Origin: a virus
IMG/VR virus record: IMGVR_UViG_3300035670_000078
Coordinates: 37,256 to 101,255 of that record
Reading direction: 5' to 3' (one strand)
DNA: 64,000 nt
In this document: positions 24,224 through 32,919 of the stretch, one piece after another
How the letters are laid out: each line of letters begins with the position of its first letter
How positions within the stretch are numbered: position 1 is the first letter of the stretch
Notes under the pieces: generated by a model
Databases searched by the model: none
Told to the model about the DNA's origin: nothing
What the model saw: the letters and a program-made list of their open reading frames with translations, nothing else
Made by a program: the position numbers and the translations under genes

Positions 24224-24438
24224 CGCTTGAGCCCTTTTAATGCAGCGCGAACGGCCGCGTCTTTGGCCATAAGCAAGTACTCAAGACAAATAGCTCGCTG
24301 CCTGCAGTCAGGCAGCGAGCTATAGGCTTGATAGGCAAGGTTGGAGAAGTGCATACTTATAGAGCGCATAGGCTCTGTCAGATGACCGTAAGAGAAGTAA
24401 GCAAGCTCTTCAGGCGGCGCTACGGGGTCAGGAGTCAT
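24220..24438 (-). CDS. Small Acb2-like helical protein (possible anti-CBASS sponge)
   Basis: 72 residues. The pattern FSYGHL...M.SISMHFSNLA....LPDCRQRAICLEYLLMAKDAAVRAAL resembles the helical-hairpin family that includes phage Acb2, a cyclic-nucleotide sponge that blocks CBASS defence; members share an N-terminal aromatic-Tyr/His, a P-x-x-R-x-x-A centre and a C-terminal A-x-x-A-x-x-A helix. The similarity is by eye and partial, so the assignment is tentative. Coupled by ATGA to the spanin-like gene. Confidence 0.45.
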   Translation of the reverse strand: MTPDPVAPPEELAYFSYGHLTEPMRSISMHFSNLAYQAYSSLPDCRQRAICLEYLLMAKDAAVRAALKGLKR

Positions 24439-24821
24439 TTACGCCTCTTTTGCTTCCAGGCGTTGAACTTATCAACGGCGGTGCCTGACCGTACCACCGC
24501 ATCTTTAGCCTCGGAAGTCTTAGAATCATTAGCTTTATTTAACAAATCTCGGTCTTGGTCAATTTTCTTAAGCTCGGCTTTGACCTCGGCAGAGATCGCT
24601 GCGCGCTTTGCGCTAAGCTCTCGTTCTCGTTCAGCTGCTGCGGCAGCTTCTCGAGCCCTAGCTTCAGCTTCAGACTTTTGCCTAAGCGCATCCTCCAACT
24701 TTTCGGAGGTAGCATCCAAGAGATTCATCGCTCTTTTCCACTGCCAGATTGCGCAGAGCAAAATTGCGAGTAAAGAGACGAGAGTCCAAACGATCCATCT
24801 TGGTAGATTGAAGAACTTCAT
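24435..24821 (-). CDS. Inner-membrane spanin-like protein (Rz type)
   Basis: 128 residues. One N-terminal membrane segment (about 8-26, WIVWTLVSLLAILLCAIW) then a long charged Ala/Glu/Lys coiled coil to about 110 and a basic tail. This is the layout of an i-spanin, which spans the periplasm and fuses inner and outer membranes at lysis. No obvious lipoprotein o-spanin is embedded within it; gene 23783-24223 is a candidate partner. Overlaps its neighbours by four bases on both sides. Confidence 0.55.
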   Translation of the reverse strand: MKFFNLPRWIVWTLVSLLAILLCAIWQWKRAMNLLDATSEKLEDALRQKSEAEARAREAAAAAERERELSAKRAAISAEVKAELKKIDQDRDLLNKANDSKTSEAKDAVVRSGTAVDKFNAWKQKRRK

Positions 24822-25111
24822 GTGTACGTCTCCTCTCTCACATCGCCGTCGAAATACTCAAACTTGTAACTTTGAAGCTTGCCGCACTTCTTACAGGCCG
24901 TGTCCGTTCGCCAACCCATAAGCATTTGAGTTTCAGGTTTGGTTACGAACACATGCTCGCAAGACTCTTCACTGACGATCTTTCGCTGCCTTTCGATAAA
25001 GCCAGCCATCATGTGATAGCCCGGCCAGTGCGTACCGAAACGCTTCACGGCATCCATCTGTGTGCTGATCAGCCAGTCGAGAAGCTCGACTTTATCGGCC
25101 TGATCGTTCAT
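24818..25111 (-). CDS. Hypothetical zinc-ribbon-like protein
   Basis: 97 residues. Start at 25111 (MNDQADKVELLDW) chosen because it overlaps the endolysin stop as ATGA; longer in-frame reading is arginine-rich antisense shadow. The N-terminal half is amphipathic helix with FGTHWPGYHMMAGF; the C-terminal half has C-E-H and CKKCGK, together a possible zinc ribbon. Function unknown; position suggests lysis-cassette membership by coupling only. Confidence 0.6.
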   Translation of the reverse strand: MNDQADKVELLDWLISTQMDAVKRFGTHWPGYHMMAGFIERQRKIVSEESCEHVFVTKPETQMLMGWRTDTACKKCGKLQSYKFEYFDGDVREETYT

Positions 25112-25809
25112 TCCGGCCACCGCATAATATCGGCGAAGCCGGGGCGGTAGAGATGCTTGCAGACGGCGATGGGCCGAGTCTGGCGGATGACGCCCTGGAA
25201 CCGCTGACCTTTCGGACCACGTCCGGTGGCGTTCCCCTCGACGGTGTCGAAGGTCTTGGCGACGGGGTCCCACGAGTCGACGACGGTGATGTGCTGGCCG
25301 AACCGATCGGTGCCGTTGACGATGAGGATGTCGCCCATCTGCGGCTCGAACTTCTCGACGAGCGCGATCTTGGCCGCGTCGTTTCCGAGAAGCTCAGCGA
25401 ACTTTCGCTCGACCGTGCCCTCGGGGGCCTTCTTCATGTAGCTGACGAACTTGTTGGGCGGGCTCTGGTAACGAGCGTACCGGAAAAGCCGGTAGGTCGA
25501 TGCGAGGTAGTGCTTGCGGATATCGGGGTCGAGCGCCTGCCAAGCGTGCGAGGCGAATGCGCCGCACCACTCGAAGTCACCATCCCAGCGATAATCCTTG
25601 GTGGTCATGCTGACAGAGGGCCAGCCAAGACCCTGAGAGGGGGACTTGATGCAGAGGTTGATGAAGGCGCGGTCATCGTCAAAGGACGGGTCTCCCCACG
25701 CCTTGCGCGTGGGGTCCATGATGCCCTTGTTCCACGCCACGACCGCGAGCCGTAGGGCTTCCTGCCCTGCCTTCTTGATGGCTTCCTTCTGCTGCTCAAT
25801 CGTCATCAT
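25108..25809 (-). CDS. Putative endolysin, CHAP/NlpC-like peptidase
   Basis: 233 residues. The cysteine-histidine peptidase pattern is visible: EWCGAFASHAW (C82), GDILIVNG before GQHITVV (H173) and TVEGN (191-193), as in CHAP-fold peptidoglycan amidases. No separate cell-wall-binding domain and no signal peptide, so it would need a holin (candidate at 26927-27217). It is the best endolysin candidate in the window, apart from the tail-borne amidase. ATG with AGAGGTG upstream. Confidence 0.65.
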   Translation of the reverse strand: MMTIEQQKEAIKKAGQEALRLAVVAWNKGIMDPTRKAWGDPSFDDDRAFINLCIKSPSQGLGWPSVSMTTKDYRWDGDFEWCGAFASHAWQALDPDIRKHYLASTYRLFRYARYQSPPNKFVSYMKKAPEGTVERKFAELLGNDAAKIALVEKFEPQMGDILIVNGTDRFGQHITVVDSWDPVAKTFDTVEGNATGRGPKGQRFQGVIRQTRPIAVCKHLYRPGFADIMRWPE

Positions 25810-25812
25810 AGA

Positions 25813-25986
25813 TCACCACCTCTTAGACAGGGTCTCTTCGCCCTGGTTGTCAGACTTGAACGTATCCACCTCTGCGGATGCGCGGCCTTTCCTCACGCTG
25901 TTTAGCAGCGCCTTACATTTCGCGCAGCGGTTGTCGTCGCGCGGCTCGTGAATGTGCGGGGTCGTCTCGTCAGTCAGCTGAGCCAT
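25813..25986 (-). CDS. Small CxxC protein, 57 residues
   Basis: A short open frame translates to MAQLTDETTPHIHEP..., with CAKC at residues 21-24 and a His pair at 11-13, so a metal-binding finger is possible. ATG at 25986 has GAGAGG nine bases upstream; the frame overlaps the HNH gene end by 17 bases and stops three bases before the endolysin start region. Strong ribosome site and tight packing support a real gene. Function unknown. Confidence 0.6.
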   Translation of the reverse strand: MAQLTDETTPHIHEPRDDNRCAKCKALLNSVRKGRASAEVDTFKSDNQGEETLSKRW

Positions 25987-26632
25987 TGAAGTACCTCTCT
26001 GGGACGCGGTCGCGCTGCAGGAATCTTTGGTGCCAAACCTGAACGGTCTTCACAGACACGTCAAAGGCGGTGGCGATCTTCTTGACGCTCTCCCCCTTCA
26101 GGAGGAGCAGGTGCATCTGATATCGGTCATCCCACTCGGTCTTGGAAAAGGACGAGTGGTTGGAGATCGACAGGTCCCGCATGTTCTCTTCGTGAGTACC
26201 TGCGTAGAGGTGCTCCGGGTTGATGCACAGGCGGTTGTCGCACTTGTGACAGATCATTAATCCGTCTGGGATCTCACCATGGAAAAGGCGATAGCTGGTC
26301 CGGTGAGCGGTCACCATCTTGTCGCCGTCACGGATGGTGCCGTAGCCGCCGATGTTCAGGCGCCCTTTCCATTCCCAGCAGCCCGAAGGCTTTTCCTCAT
26401 AGAGACGGCAAAGGCGGTGAAACATCGGAACGGCTCGACCGGCGTCAGCGCAGGTGGTCGAGCAGTATTTCCGGTCGCTGGCCGTCTTCTCGGTGAGGAT
26501 GAAGACCTTGCCGCACTCATCGCAGGCGAACTTGACCTTAGGCTTCTTCCGCTTGTCTTTCTTCGGGCGCGGCGCGTCGTCCCATCGCTTGAAGACCTTC
26601 TTTACCTCAACGACCTTTTCAACGATCGGCAT
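25970..26632 (-). CDS. HNH homing endonuclease with zinc finger
   Basis: About 220 residues. N-terminal zinc finger (C37, C40, C57, C61), then an HNH nuclease core: CWEWKG, MICHKCDNRLCINPEHLYAGTHEENMRD (H129, H141, N150). A C-terminal helix-turn-helix IATAFDVSVKTVQVWHQ is the usual DNA-recognition part. ATG at 26632 preferred over 26653 because GGGGAGG precedes it. Free-standing HNH genes of this design spread between phages by cutting at their target; here it lies between the lysis genes. Confidence 0.85.
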   Translation of the reverse strand: MPIVEKVVEVKKVFKRWDDAPRPKKDKRKKPKVKFACDECGKVFILTEKTASDRKYCSTTCADAGRAVPMFHRLCRLYEEKPSGCWEWKGRLNIGGYGTIRDGDKMVTAHRTSYRLFHGEIPDGLMICHKCDNRLCINPEHLYAGTHEENMRDLSISNHSSFSKTEWDDRYQMHLLLLKGESVKKIATAFDVSVKTVQVWHQRFLQRDRVPERYFNGSAD

Positions 26633-26879
26633 GGTCGCCCTCCCCGTGGACATGCCAGTGCGTGCCCGTCCATATACAAAGCTTTCTCGTTCTAGGGTTG
26701 AACCAAAGCTTTCCCTTTGGAACAGGAAGCTCTATCCACGCACGGCCCTCCCATCGAAAAAGGAGGCCTTGGTCCACCCTAAAACAAACACAGCCCGTAT
26801 TCGGGCTGCGAGGGAAAGCGATGGTTTCGCAATCGGCGACTGCGGTTTTGAACGGGCTGCGCACTATTGGTTGAACCAA
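26619..26879 (-). CDS. Small hypothetical protein
   Basis: 86 residues. Trp/Arg-rich with repeated W-G/T patterns (FRWEGRAWIELPVPKGKLWF, IWTGTHWHVHGEGDH), looking like a small beta barrel or hairpin repeat. TTG start at 26879 chosen for CGGAGG upstream; overlaps the HNH gene start by 14 bases. The DNA here is AT-richer than its flanks. Not recognised. Confidence 0.5.
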   Translation of the reverse strand: MVQPIVRSPFKTAVADCETIAFPRSPNTGCVCFRVDQGLLFRWEGRAWIELPVPKGKLWFNPRTRKLCIWTGTHWHVHGEGDHADR

Positions 26880-26926
26880 GGGATCCTCCGAAGAGGGTCT
26901 AACCTTTTCGTGGCGCGTTCAGGAAG

Positions 26927-27217
26927 TCAATCCTTCTCAACTTTGCTGTCACCTTTACGGCGGACAAAGCGCTTGGCTACTCCAGAAACCACAGGACCAA
27001 GCTCAACCATACCGAGACCGAGCGCGATGCCGAACGCCCAATAATCAGGCGCTACAAGCTGCTCGACGATAAGTGCGCCAAGCGTGGCCGCGACGATCAG
27101 CACGACAAGACGGCCGATACGCTCTTTGCTACCAGGAATAGCAACAAGCGAGCGCACCGACTGAGCGGCGAGAGCGAGGGCAACGACCACGGCTGCGACG
27201 ATTGCTTCAGTGCTCAT
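26927..27217 (-). CDS. Putative holin
   Basis: 96 residues with three hydrophobic stretches (about 5-22, 36-54, 60-78) and a highly charged Lys/Arg-rich tail (RFVRRKGDSKVEKD). Size, membrane segments and basic C-terminus fit a holin, which opens the inner membrane for the endolysin. Position beside a membrane coiled-coil protein and near the endolysin supports this. Exact holin class not recognised. Confidence 0.55.
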   Translation of the reverse strand: MSTEAIVAAVVVALALAAQSVRSLVAIPGSKERIGRLVVLIVAATLGALIVEQLVAPDYWAFGIALGLGMVELGPVVSGVAKRFVRRKGDSKVEKD

Positions 27218-27534
27218 TTGTCTGACCTCATCAACTGAAGCTTGATCACGTCGAGGGAGCCCTCGACCTTCTCAAGCTTGCCAAGGATGACCTGCTGAAA
27301 CTTGATCGTGTCAGCGTTGGACGTTTCGAGTTCTTGAAGGCGCCGGTCGTGCTCAGCCCACTTCGCTTCAAATGTTGCGCGAGCGGCTCCCTCACCGAGG
27401 AGGAAGCCAACACCCGTACCGACACCACCGGAGCCGAGTACGATCGCAATCCATGCGAGGCGCCCCCAGGTCACAAGACGGTTAATACGCTCAACAGCCC
27501 GTGTGGTGGGTCCGGTGGGTTCAGAGTCGGACAT
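27214..27534 (-). CDS. Membrane-anchored coiled-coil protein, lysis cassette
   Basis: 106 residues. One membrane segment (about 24-47, GRLAWIAIVLGSGGVGTGVGFLLG) followed by a coiled coil to the end. Overlaps the holin candidate by four bases. Could be an antiholin, a haemolysin-XhlA-like accessory or a spanin. The paired order of a membrane coiled-coil protein followed by a holin is common in phage lysis modules. Confidence 0.5.
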   Translation of the reverse strand: MSDSEPTGPTTRAVERINRLVTWGRLAWIAIVLGSGGVGTGVGFLLGEGAARATFEAKWAEHDRRLQELETSNADTIKFQQVILGKLEKVEGSLDVIKLQLMRSDK

Positions 27535-27567
27535 GTCTTTGTCTCCCGCAAAAATTCAAAGAGCGTG

Positions 27568-27903
27568 TCAGGGCGAAACGAGCCAAGCCTGCCAATCAAG
27601 GTCGCCCTTGGCGTAAACAGGATCAGAGGTCGTGACCTTCAGGGCTTTCCAGCGGCCGCGAATCACCTTCAGGGTGCCGGACGCGAGCGAGCCCGGATAC
27701 GCAATCCAGGTTGACTCGTCGAGGCCGAGGACCTCAACAGTGGCCGAGGCGTTGCACTGGAGGATCAGAACAGGAAATAGCTCCGGCGACCAGCCGAGCG
27801 TTCCATAGGTCAACACAACCGCGCCGCTGACAGGGGAAATAGGCCCTGTCAGCGCGGACTTGTGGTTGTTCAAAGACGGGGGCAGAATCGTGTAGTCGGC
27901 CAT
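27568..27903 (-). CDS. Hypothetical protein, single beta domain
   Basis: 111 residues, predicted beta-sandwich (VVLTYGTLGWSPELFPVLILQC, ATVEVLGLDESTWIAYPG, LKVIRGRWKALKVTT). No membrane segment. Its ribosome site AAGAGGTG lies within a perfect hairpin just before ATG, so translation may be controlled. Probably a virion or tail protein joined to the baseplate genes upstream; function unknown. Confidence 0.5.
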   Translation of the reverse strand: MADYTILPPSLNNHKSALTGPISPVSGAVVLTYGTLGWSPELFPVLILQCNASATVEVLGLDESTWIAYPGSLASGTLKVIRGRWKALKVTTSDPVYAKGDLDWQAWLVSP

Positions 27904-27906
27904 CTT

Positions 27907-27928
27907 GCACCTCTTAGGTCAGAGGTGC
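27907..27928 (-). promoter_or_regulatory. Hairpin sequestering a ribosome site
   Basis: Eight-base-pair stem GCACCTCT/AGAGGTGC with a six-base loop. On the minus strand the 3' arm is the AGAGGTG ribosome site of gene 27568-27903, four bases from its ATG. The hairpin would hide the site until melted. Confidence 0.5.
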
Positions 27929-27961
27929 CTTTGTACCGCTAGCTCAGGCAAGCCTCAACGT

Positions 27962-29116
27962 TCAAACAACTGAAGCTCTCAAGAGAACGTGCGATCCGGC
28001 GGGGCACAACTTGTTCAACTGGTCCTCGATCTCGGGCGCCACGTGACCGTCGTACAGATAAATCGGCTGCGCGTCGTCGACGGAAATACTCGTGACCGAG
28101 CGCGTCACCCTGAACGTGGGCGTACCGCTGTCCACATACGCGACAGGGCTGCCTTCCGACGTCGTAGCAATCTTAAACGTCGTCGAAGACAGCGGCAGGC
28201 AGTAGTAGTCCGTGCTCGAGGACAGGCCAGACGGTAGCGCACCACCTGTGTCAGCAGAAAACCGTATACCTGTGTTCTTGTAGTAGTTGTGCGCAATCGA
28301 AGTCGTGAAGACGATCGTGTTGTCGTCCAAGTCTTCGCTCGCGGTCACCTCGTAGGTATTTCCGGCGATCTCGTCTGCGGTATCGGTGTCGATCAAGAAC
28401 CCGGTGTTGGGGAAGTCATCCGTCGTGCAGATCGGCGTGTCGCCTGGACCTTGAGGTCCATCGGCCGTCGGGCACGCCCCTGGGGTGGCGTTGGTATAAT
28501 CGGTCGGGTTGACGATGAACGTCTCAGGCACGTCGGTGACGTAGGAGAGGAACACGAACTCGACCGTGCACTCGACACCACCGGAGTAGGTTCGACCGTT
28601 CCATGTCGGATAGCTCGGTCCCGCCTGCCGCTCGTACACTCGGAACGGGAGCAGGTGAACGTCCTCGCCGACAGGCTCGAGATCGACGTACTCTTCCCAG
28701 CTCGGCTGATCCCAGTAGGCCGACTTGTACGGGGTGAGCCGGAGGTACTTGTCACCGTCCTCGCGATCGATGCTCCAGTACAGCTTCGTACCAATGCGAA
28801 CAAACCTGTAGACGTGAGAGCGGTCCCACCCGTCTTCTCGGTACAGCCGTTTATCGGCGCCGTCCGCATAGTAGATGTCTTTGAAGACCTCGTTGTAGCC
28901 CTGGAAAATACCCTCGACCGCACCGAACAAGGTCGGGAAAAGGTCACGCGGCCCGAGAGCTACGAGCTTGAGCGCCTTGCGCCAGCTATTTTCCGGGATG
29001 GCCTTGGCCCAGGTAAACGAGTAGAGGTTCGCGATCTTATCGAAGGCGGACTTCTCTGCCTTGTGAACCAGCGTATCCCGCCAGCATTCTTCAGTCTGAG
29101 GCCACGAGAAGTGCAT
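27962..29116 (-). CDS. Putative baseplate-proximal tail protein
   Basis: 384 residues. An N-terminal mostly helical 100 residues (MHFSWPQTEECW...) changes to a beta-rich middle and a C-terminal TSITAHNYYKNTGIRF-type sandwich. Residues 330-384 end in an acidic strand series. Located after the baseplate J and fibre genes, in the place where tail protein I or distal baseplate parts usually are, but no family motif was recognised. Function inferred from position only. Confidence 0.5.
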   Translation of the reverse strand: MHFSWPQTEECWRDTLVHKAEKSAFDKIANLYSFTWAKAIPENSWRKALKLVALGPRDLFPTLFGAVEGIFQGYNEVFKDIYYADGADKRLYREDGWDRSHVYRFVRIGTKLYWSIDREDGDKYLRLTPYKSAYWDQPSWEEYVDLEPVGEDVHLLPFRVYERQAGPSYPTWNGRTYSGGVECTVEFVFLSYVTDVPETFIVNPTDYTNATPGACPTADGPQGPGDTPICTTDDFPNTGFLIDTDTADEIAGNTYEVTASEDLDDNTIVFTTSIAHNYYKNTGIRFSADTGGALPSGLSSSTDYYCLPLSSTTFKIATTSEGSPVAYVDSGTPTFRVTRSVTSISVDDAQPIYLYDGHVAPEIEDQLNKLCPAGSHVLLRASVV

Positions 29117-29130
29117 GGTCTACCTCACGC

Positions 29131-29892
29131 TCACGGGAATGACGCCGTGACGATAATCCCTGGGGTGTAATCTGACGGCTCGACGGACTTCGAATCGAAG
29201 GTGACCTTCGAGCCGCTCGGGATGTTGTCGTAGACGTCATCGCCCTCTAGCTCGAGGAGAGCGGTCTGCGTCTTCGATCCGTAGTAGAACTTCCGACCGG
29301 CGACGTAGAAATAGCCGGACCGCTGGAAGCCGAGGGTGCTCTTCACCATCATGTAGGTGCCGAGCGCGGTGTAGTTCTGAGTGAGGTGGGTGACCGGCAC
29401 GCCACCGAGGTACTGAAGCTCCTTTCCGAACATGTAGGTGACGGACTCGAGGAGCTTCATCGGGAACGGCAGCGGGTAGGCGTTGTAGTTGATCCACGAC
29501 GGATTGGTCGGGATCGAGAACGCCACGAGGCCGCTGTTGCCCACCGAATAAAACGCCCGGACGTAATAGGTTCGTCCGGGGCGCAGGAGGTCTGTCGTCA
29601 GCCGAAACTCGGTCGAACTCAACGCCTCAACCGACACCAGCGCGGACACACCGTCGAGGAGAAACTCCCAGCCGGTGACGGTCACGGCCGTACTCAGCTC
29701 GACGTCGACGTGATTGATATCCACCAGCGTCGGCGTGATCGTCGCGAAATTCGGCGTGATCGCGACGAACGGGGCGCCTCTCCAGTCATAGGAGAGGTCC
29801 GAGGTGTCGGTCCCATTACTGACAGGAACCCTGACAAAGGGCGCTCCCCTGTAGTCGTAGTTCAGGGCGACACTGTTGGTGGTGGTCGTCAC
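29131..29892 (-). CDS. Tail protein with duplicated YD-RGAPFV motif
   Basis: 253 residues. The N-terminus repeats the 12-residue motif LNYDYRGAPFVRV and LSYDWRGAPFVAI (about residues 10-22 and 34-46). An immunoglobulin-like domain follows (VDVELSTAVTVTGWEFLLDG...) and then a segment with tail-protein character. GTG start with AGGCGGTG upstream. Probably links spike or fibre proteins to the baseplate; unrecognised otherwise. Confidence 0.5.
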   Translation of the reverse strand: MTTTTNSVALNYDYRGAPFVRVPVSNGTDTSDLSYDWRGAPFVAITPNFATITPTLVDINHVDVELSTAVTVTGWEFLLDGVSALVSVEALSSTEFRLTTDLLRPGRTYYVRAFYSVGNSGLVAFSIPTNPSWINYNAYPLPFPMKLLESVTYMFGKELQYLGGVPVTHLTQNYTALGTYMMVKSTLGFQRSGYFYVAGRKFYYGSKTQTALLELEGDDVYDNIPSGSKVTFDSKSVEPSDYTPGIIVTASFP

Positions 29893-29893
29893 G

Positions 29894-32800
29894 TCACACC
29901 GCCTGGCTGATGGAGATGTCGTCGATATAGACGGTCTGCGGGGCGCTGGTCACGAACCAGACCTTGACACCAAGCTCCACGACACCGCGCGCGGTTGGGG
30001 TGAAAGTGATGGTCACGTTTTCCCAGCTGGTGTCAGCGGCCTTCACGGTCTCGACGTCGAGAGGCACGCCCGCGACTTGGTCACCCTTGCAGATAAATGA
30101 CCCCTCGATGTCGGCAGCATCGCTCTTCTGCATCCACAGCGATGCGGTAACGAGGAGGTTCGCTTCGACCGGCACCTGCGCGACGGGCAGGTAGTACGGC
30201 CAGCCCTCGTCGCGATATGGACCCATCGGCGAGGTGAGGGTGATACCCCACATCAAACCGCTACCACCGGATCGAGTCGTTGCTTGGCTGACAACCTCAA
30301 CACCCTGGTCGAAGAGGTAGTTCTGACCAGTGCCGTCGTGGCTCTTAGAGTCGAACTTGGCAGACTTCAAAGATGGGTACGGGTAGACGTCGTAGGTGCA
30401 GCTGGTGAACGTCAGGCCGCGACCGTAATTGTGACCGCCGAGCATGAAGACTCCTGCGGTGCAGTTGCTGAACGTGCCTGCCTTGATCTCGTTATCGGAC
30501 GACGCGGCCATGTACGCACCATAAGAGCAGTACTGGCAGGCAATATCCTCGATAACGTTGTCGGCCGCGCCTGCAGAAAAGGTCACGCCGTTGACGCAGT
30601 TAGTGAGATTATCGATGTCAGCTGTATTATTGGTGCATCCAGCCATCGACAGGCCAGTGACGCAGTAGTTCGCACGCAAAGACTCAATGGTGTTCAGCTC
30701 GCAGTTATTGAGAACAACACCTTGTGTGAGACAGTGCGTCGCGACCACGTCAGTAATCGTATTTCTAAACGCAGCTGAATCTTCAATTCTCAGCCCGGTG
30801 TCGTAGCGCGAAAACTGAAAACGCTCGACGGTATTGTACGCCTTGGAGGTATAAAACCCTGTACCCGTGCCGGCATGTCCGTCGAAGATGGTCGTGCCGT
30901 TCTGTGTACCGCCTACGGGGTCCCAGCCACCGGAGTATAGGATGTTGTTTCCGTAAGCACCGTTGTCAGTGGCTCGATTAGCGTAGCCGCTGGTCTGAAT
31001 AGAGATGATCGGCTTACGGATGTAGGTTGTCACGTTAGCAGTCGTGCCGATATAGCCGCGTCGCGCTGATCCCTTAGGAACAAAGTTAGACGTCGGAAAA
31101 GACCCGAGCATGACCACACGACCGCTGATCGACTCAATCGAGTAGGCGTACTCGCTACCACCGTGGGCAGCGCTGTTCTTTGTGATCAGCGACTGCAGAT
31201 TCAAACCGCTAGCTGTGCAGGCGATGATGTTGTCTATTTCGATCGTCGCGTTAAGCGCCGTGGCGGTATCCGAGTAGAGCGCGATTGACTGGATGGAAGC
31301 CCCGAAATTACCGCCGCCAACACGAGCTAGGGTAAGCGGATACCACTTCTGAGACGCCGGAAGGGCGGTCAGCTTGATGGTATCGACGACTGTCTGGCCC
31401 GAGCTGTCGGAGCACAGGCAAAGCTTCCACTCGTTCGCTGCTGGCGCGTCGCCGTTTGCGTAAGCCCAGAAAGAGAGCTTGCTGTAGCTGCTGAGGTCGA
31501 GCGTGGATGGGAGAGCGCGGTAACACAGGCGCGCAGGGATTCCGCCAGCCACCAGATTGCTACCGATCTGAAACTCGATGTGCTTGTCACCCTGCGGTGA
31601 TTCCCAGCCAGAGGCGTTGTCTTTCAGAGTGAAGTTACCCGCCGAAACAGCTGCGATATCCAAGGTACAGCCCGTACCAGAGCCGTTCAGCGTAGCGACT
31701 CCAGAGCCCGCCGTGTACCCACCGAGAGCCGACTGGTCTTCGAGGTCAACGGTGAGGACGTCACCGTCATCGACGGTCAGGACGTCGAGCAGGCAGTTGG
31801 TGATACCCGTTCCGCCAGTGGTGCTCAGACCAGAAGCCACCGAGTAGCCAGTACCGCCAGTCAGGACAGTCACAGCGGTCACCGCATTATCGGGCAGCCC
31901 TGAGGTCGCCGTCACTGAGACGGAGGCCGCGTTATCGCCAGCCTGGATAAAGAGGGTGTCACCAATAGTGTACCCCGTGCCGCCATCGTTGATTGCTACG
32001 GTGAGGACAGGGCCGGTGGTCGCAACCGTGAGTACACGAACAGTGGCGTCTGAAGGGCCGTCGTCGATCGTCAGGATGTCGTCGACCTGATAACCTTTAC
32101 CACCCGCCGTAACGGTAATGACGTCAGAAACGTACCCAGTAACCCCCGTCCATGCGACCTCACAGTTATCGACTGTGGCGGTCTGTGCGGCATCGAGGTA
32201 AACGACCTGCGCCGTGATATTCCGAGCAGTCCCGCCGGAACCAGCACCCGCACCATTTCCAGCGCGGTTAGCTCCTGTCTCTGGGTCTACAAGCTCGAAC
32301 GTGTTTGGCGTCTTGTTAGCCACACGCCACACGCCGTTAGCGTTGGTGTTCGTCGCATGGTCATAGATGCGTACATAGTCGCCGTCGATGAAGCCGTGGC
32401 TCGTAGCGGTGACGACGATCGGGGTCGCGTCGGTGCTCGACGTGATGGCCTTCTCGTCTCCAAGAACACCGCCCGTCCACTGAGCGCCGCCGACAGAAGC
32501 AGGGTCACCGCTCTTGGCGTGACGGATGGTGTCGCCGGGCTGGATTCGAGCTGACGTAGCTCCGTACTGCGTCGTCAGCCACGCATCGGCCCACGAGCTT
32601 CCCCCGCGCGGCGTGACGGTGCCGCTGGCGTCACCAGTGGTCTGCCACGTCGCGCCGACGAGGTCAAAGTTGTCGTTGTCGATCTTCGTGATCTTCCAAG
32701 CGTTGTTCAGCCACGAATCGAAGTCGGTGAGATCGACGACCGCTCCGGTGACAAGCCCGTGACTGACTTTCGTGATTCGGGTGATGGTCCCGCTCGGGTT

Positions 32801-32902
32801 GCTGGCCGTGCAGCTGGTCAGAGGCGTGCGGGCCGAATCGCTCCCTGGGGTGCCTGAAACGGAGCCGTCATCGACAAAGAAGATAGCGTTGGAGTAGGCC
32901 AT
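29894..32902 (-). CDS. Tail spike with parallel beta-helix
   Basis: 1002 residues. N-terminal 200 residues hold short Ig-like repeats. About 200-450 contain Gly/Thr-rich repeats (GGTGYSVASGLSTTGGTG and similar). A right-handed beta-helix of NTI/NTA/DNVIED type spans about 690-860, as in pectate lyase-like phage depolymerases. The C-terminal 130 residues form a beta sandwich with SFICKGDQVAGVPLD (carbohydrate-binding-like). Likely cleaves or binds a host surface polysaccharide. No catalytic triad could be identified by eye. Confidence 0.7.
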   Translation of the reverse strand: MAYSNAIFFVDDGSVSGTPGSDSARTPLTSCTASNPSGTITRITKVSHGLVTGAVVDLTDFDSWLNNAWKITKIDNDNFDLVGATWQTTGDASGTVTPRGGSSWADAWLTTQYGATSARIQPGDTIRHAKSGDPASVGGAQWTGGVLGDEKAITSSTDATPIVVTATSHGFIDGDYVRIYDHATNTNANGVWRVANKTPNTFELVDPETGANRAGNGAGAGSGGTARNITAQVVYLDAAQTATVDNCEVAWTGVTGYVSDVITVTAGGKGYQVDDILTIDDGPSDATVRVLTVATTGPVLTVAINDGGTGYTIGDTLFIQAGDNAASVSVTATSGLPDNAVTAVTVLTGGTGYSVASGLSTTGGTGITNCLLDVLTVDDGDVLTVDLEDQSALGGYTAGSGVATLNGSGTGCTLDIAAVSAGNFTLKDNASGWESPQGDKHIEFQIGSNLVAGGIPARLCYRALPSTLDLSSYSKLSFWAYANGDAPAANEWKLCLCSDSSGQTVVDTIKLTALPASQKWYPLTLARVGGGNFGASIQSIALYSDTATALNATIEIDNIIACTASGLNLQSLITKNSAAHGGSEYAYSIESISGRVVMLGSFPTSNFVPKGSARRGYIGTTANVTTYIRKPIISIQTSGYANRATDNGAYGNNILYSGGWDPVGGTQNGTTIFDGHAGTGTGFYTSKAYNTVERFQFSRYDTGLRIEDSAAFRNTITDVVATHCLTQGVVLNNCELNTIESLRANYCVTGLSMAGCTNNTADIDNLTNCVNGVTFSAGAADNVIEDIACQYCSYGAYMAASSDNEIKAGTFSNCTAGVFMLGGHNYGRGLTFTSCTYDVYPYPSLKSAKFDSKSHDGTGQNYLFDQGVEVVSQATTRSGGSGLMWGITLTSPMGPYRDEGWPYYLPVAQVPVEANLLVTASLWMQKSDAADIEGSFICKGDQVAGVPLDVETVKAADTSWENVTITFTPTARGVVELGVKVWFVTSAPQTVYIDDISISQAV

Positions 32903-32919
32903 GCTCGGCTCCGAAGCGA

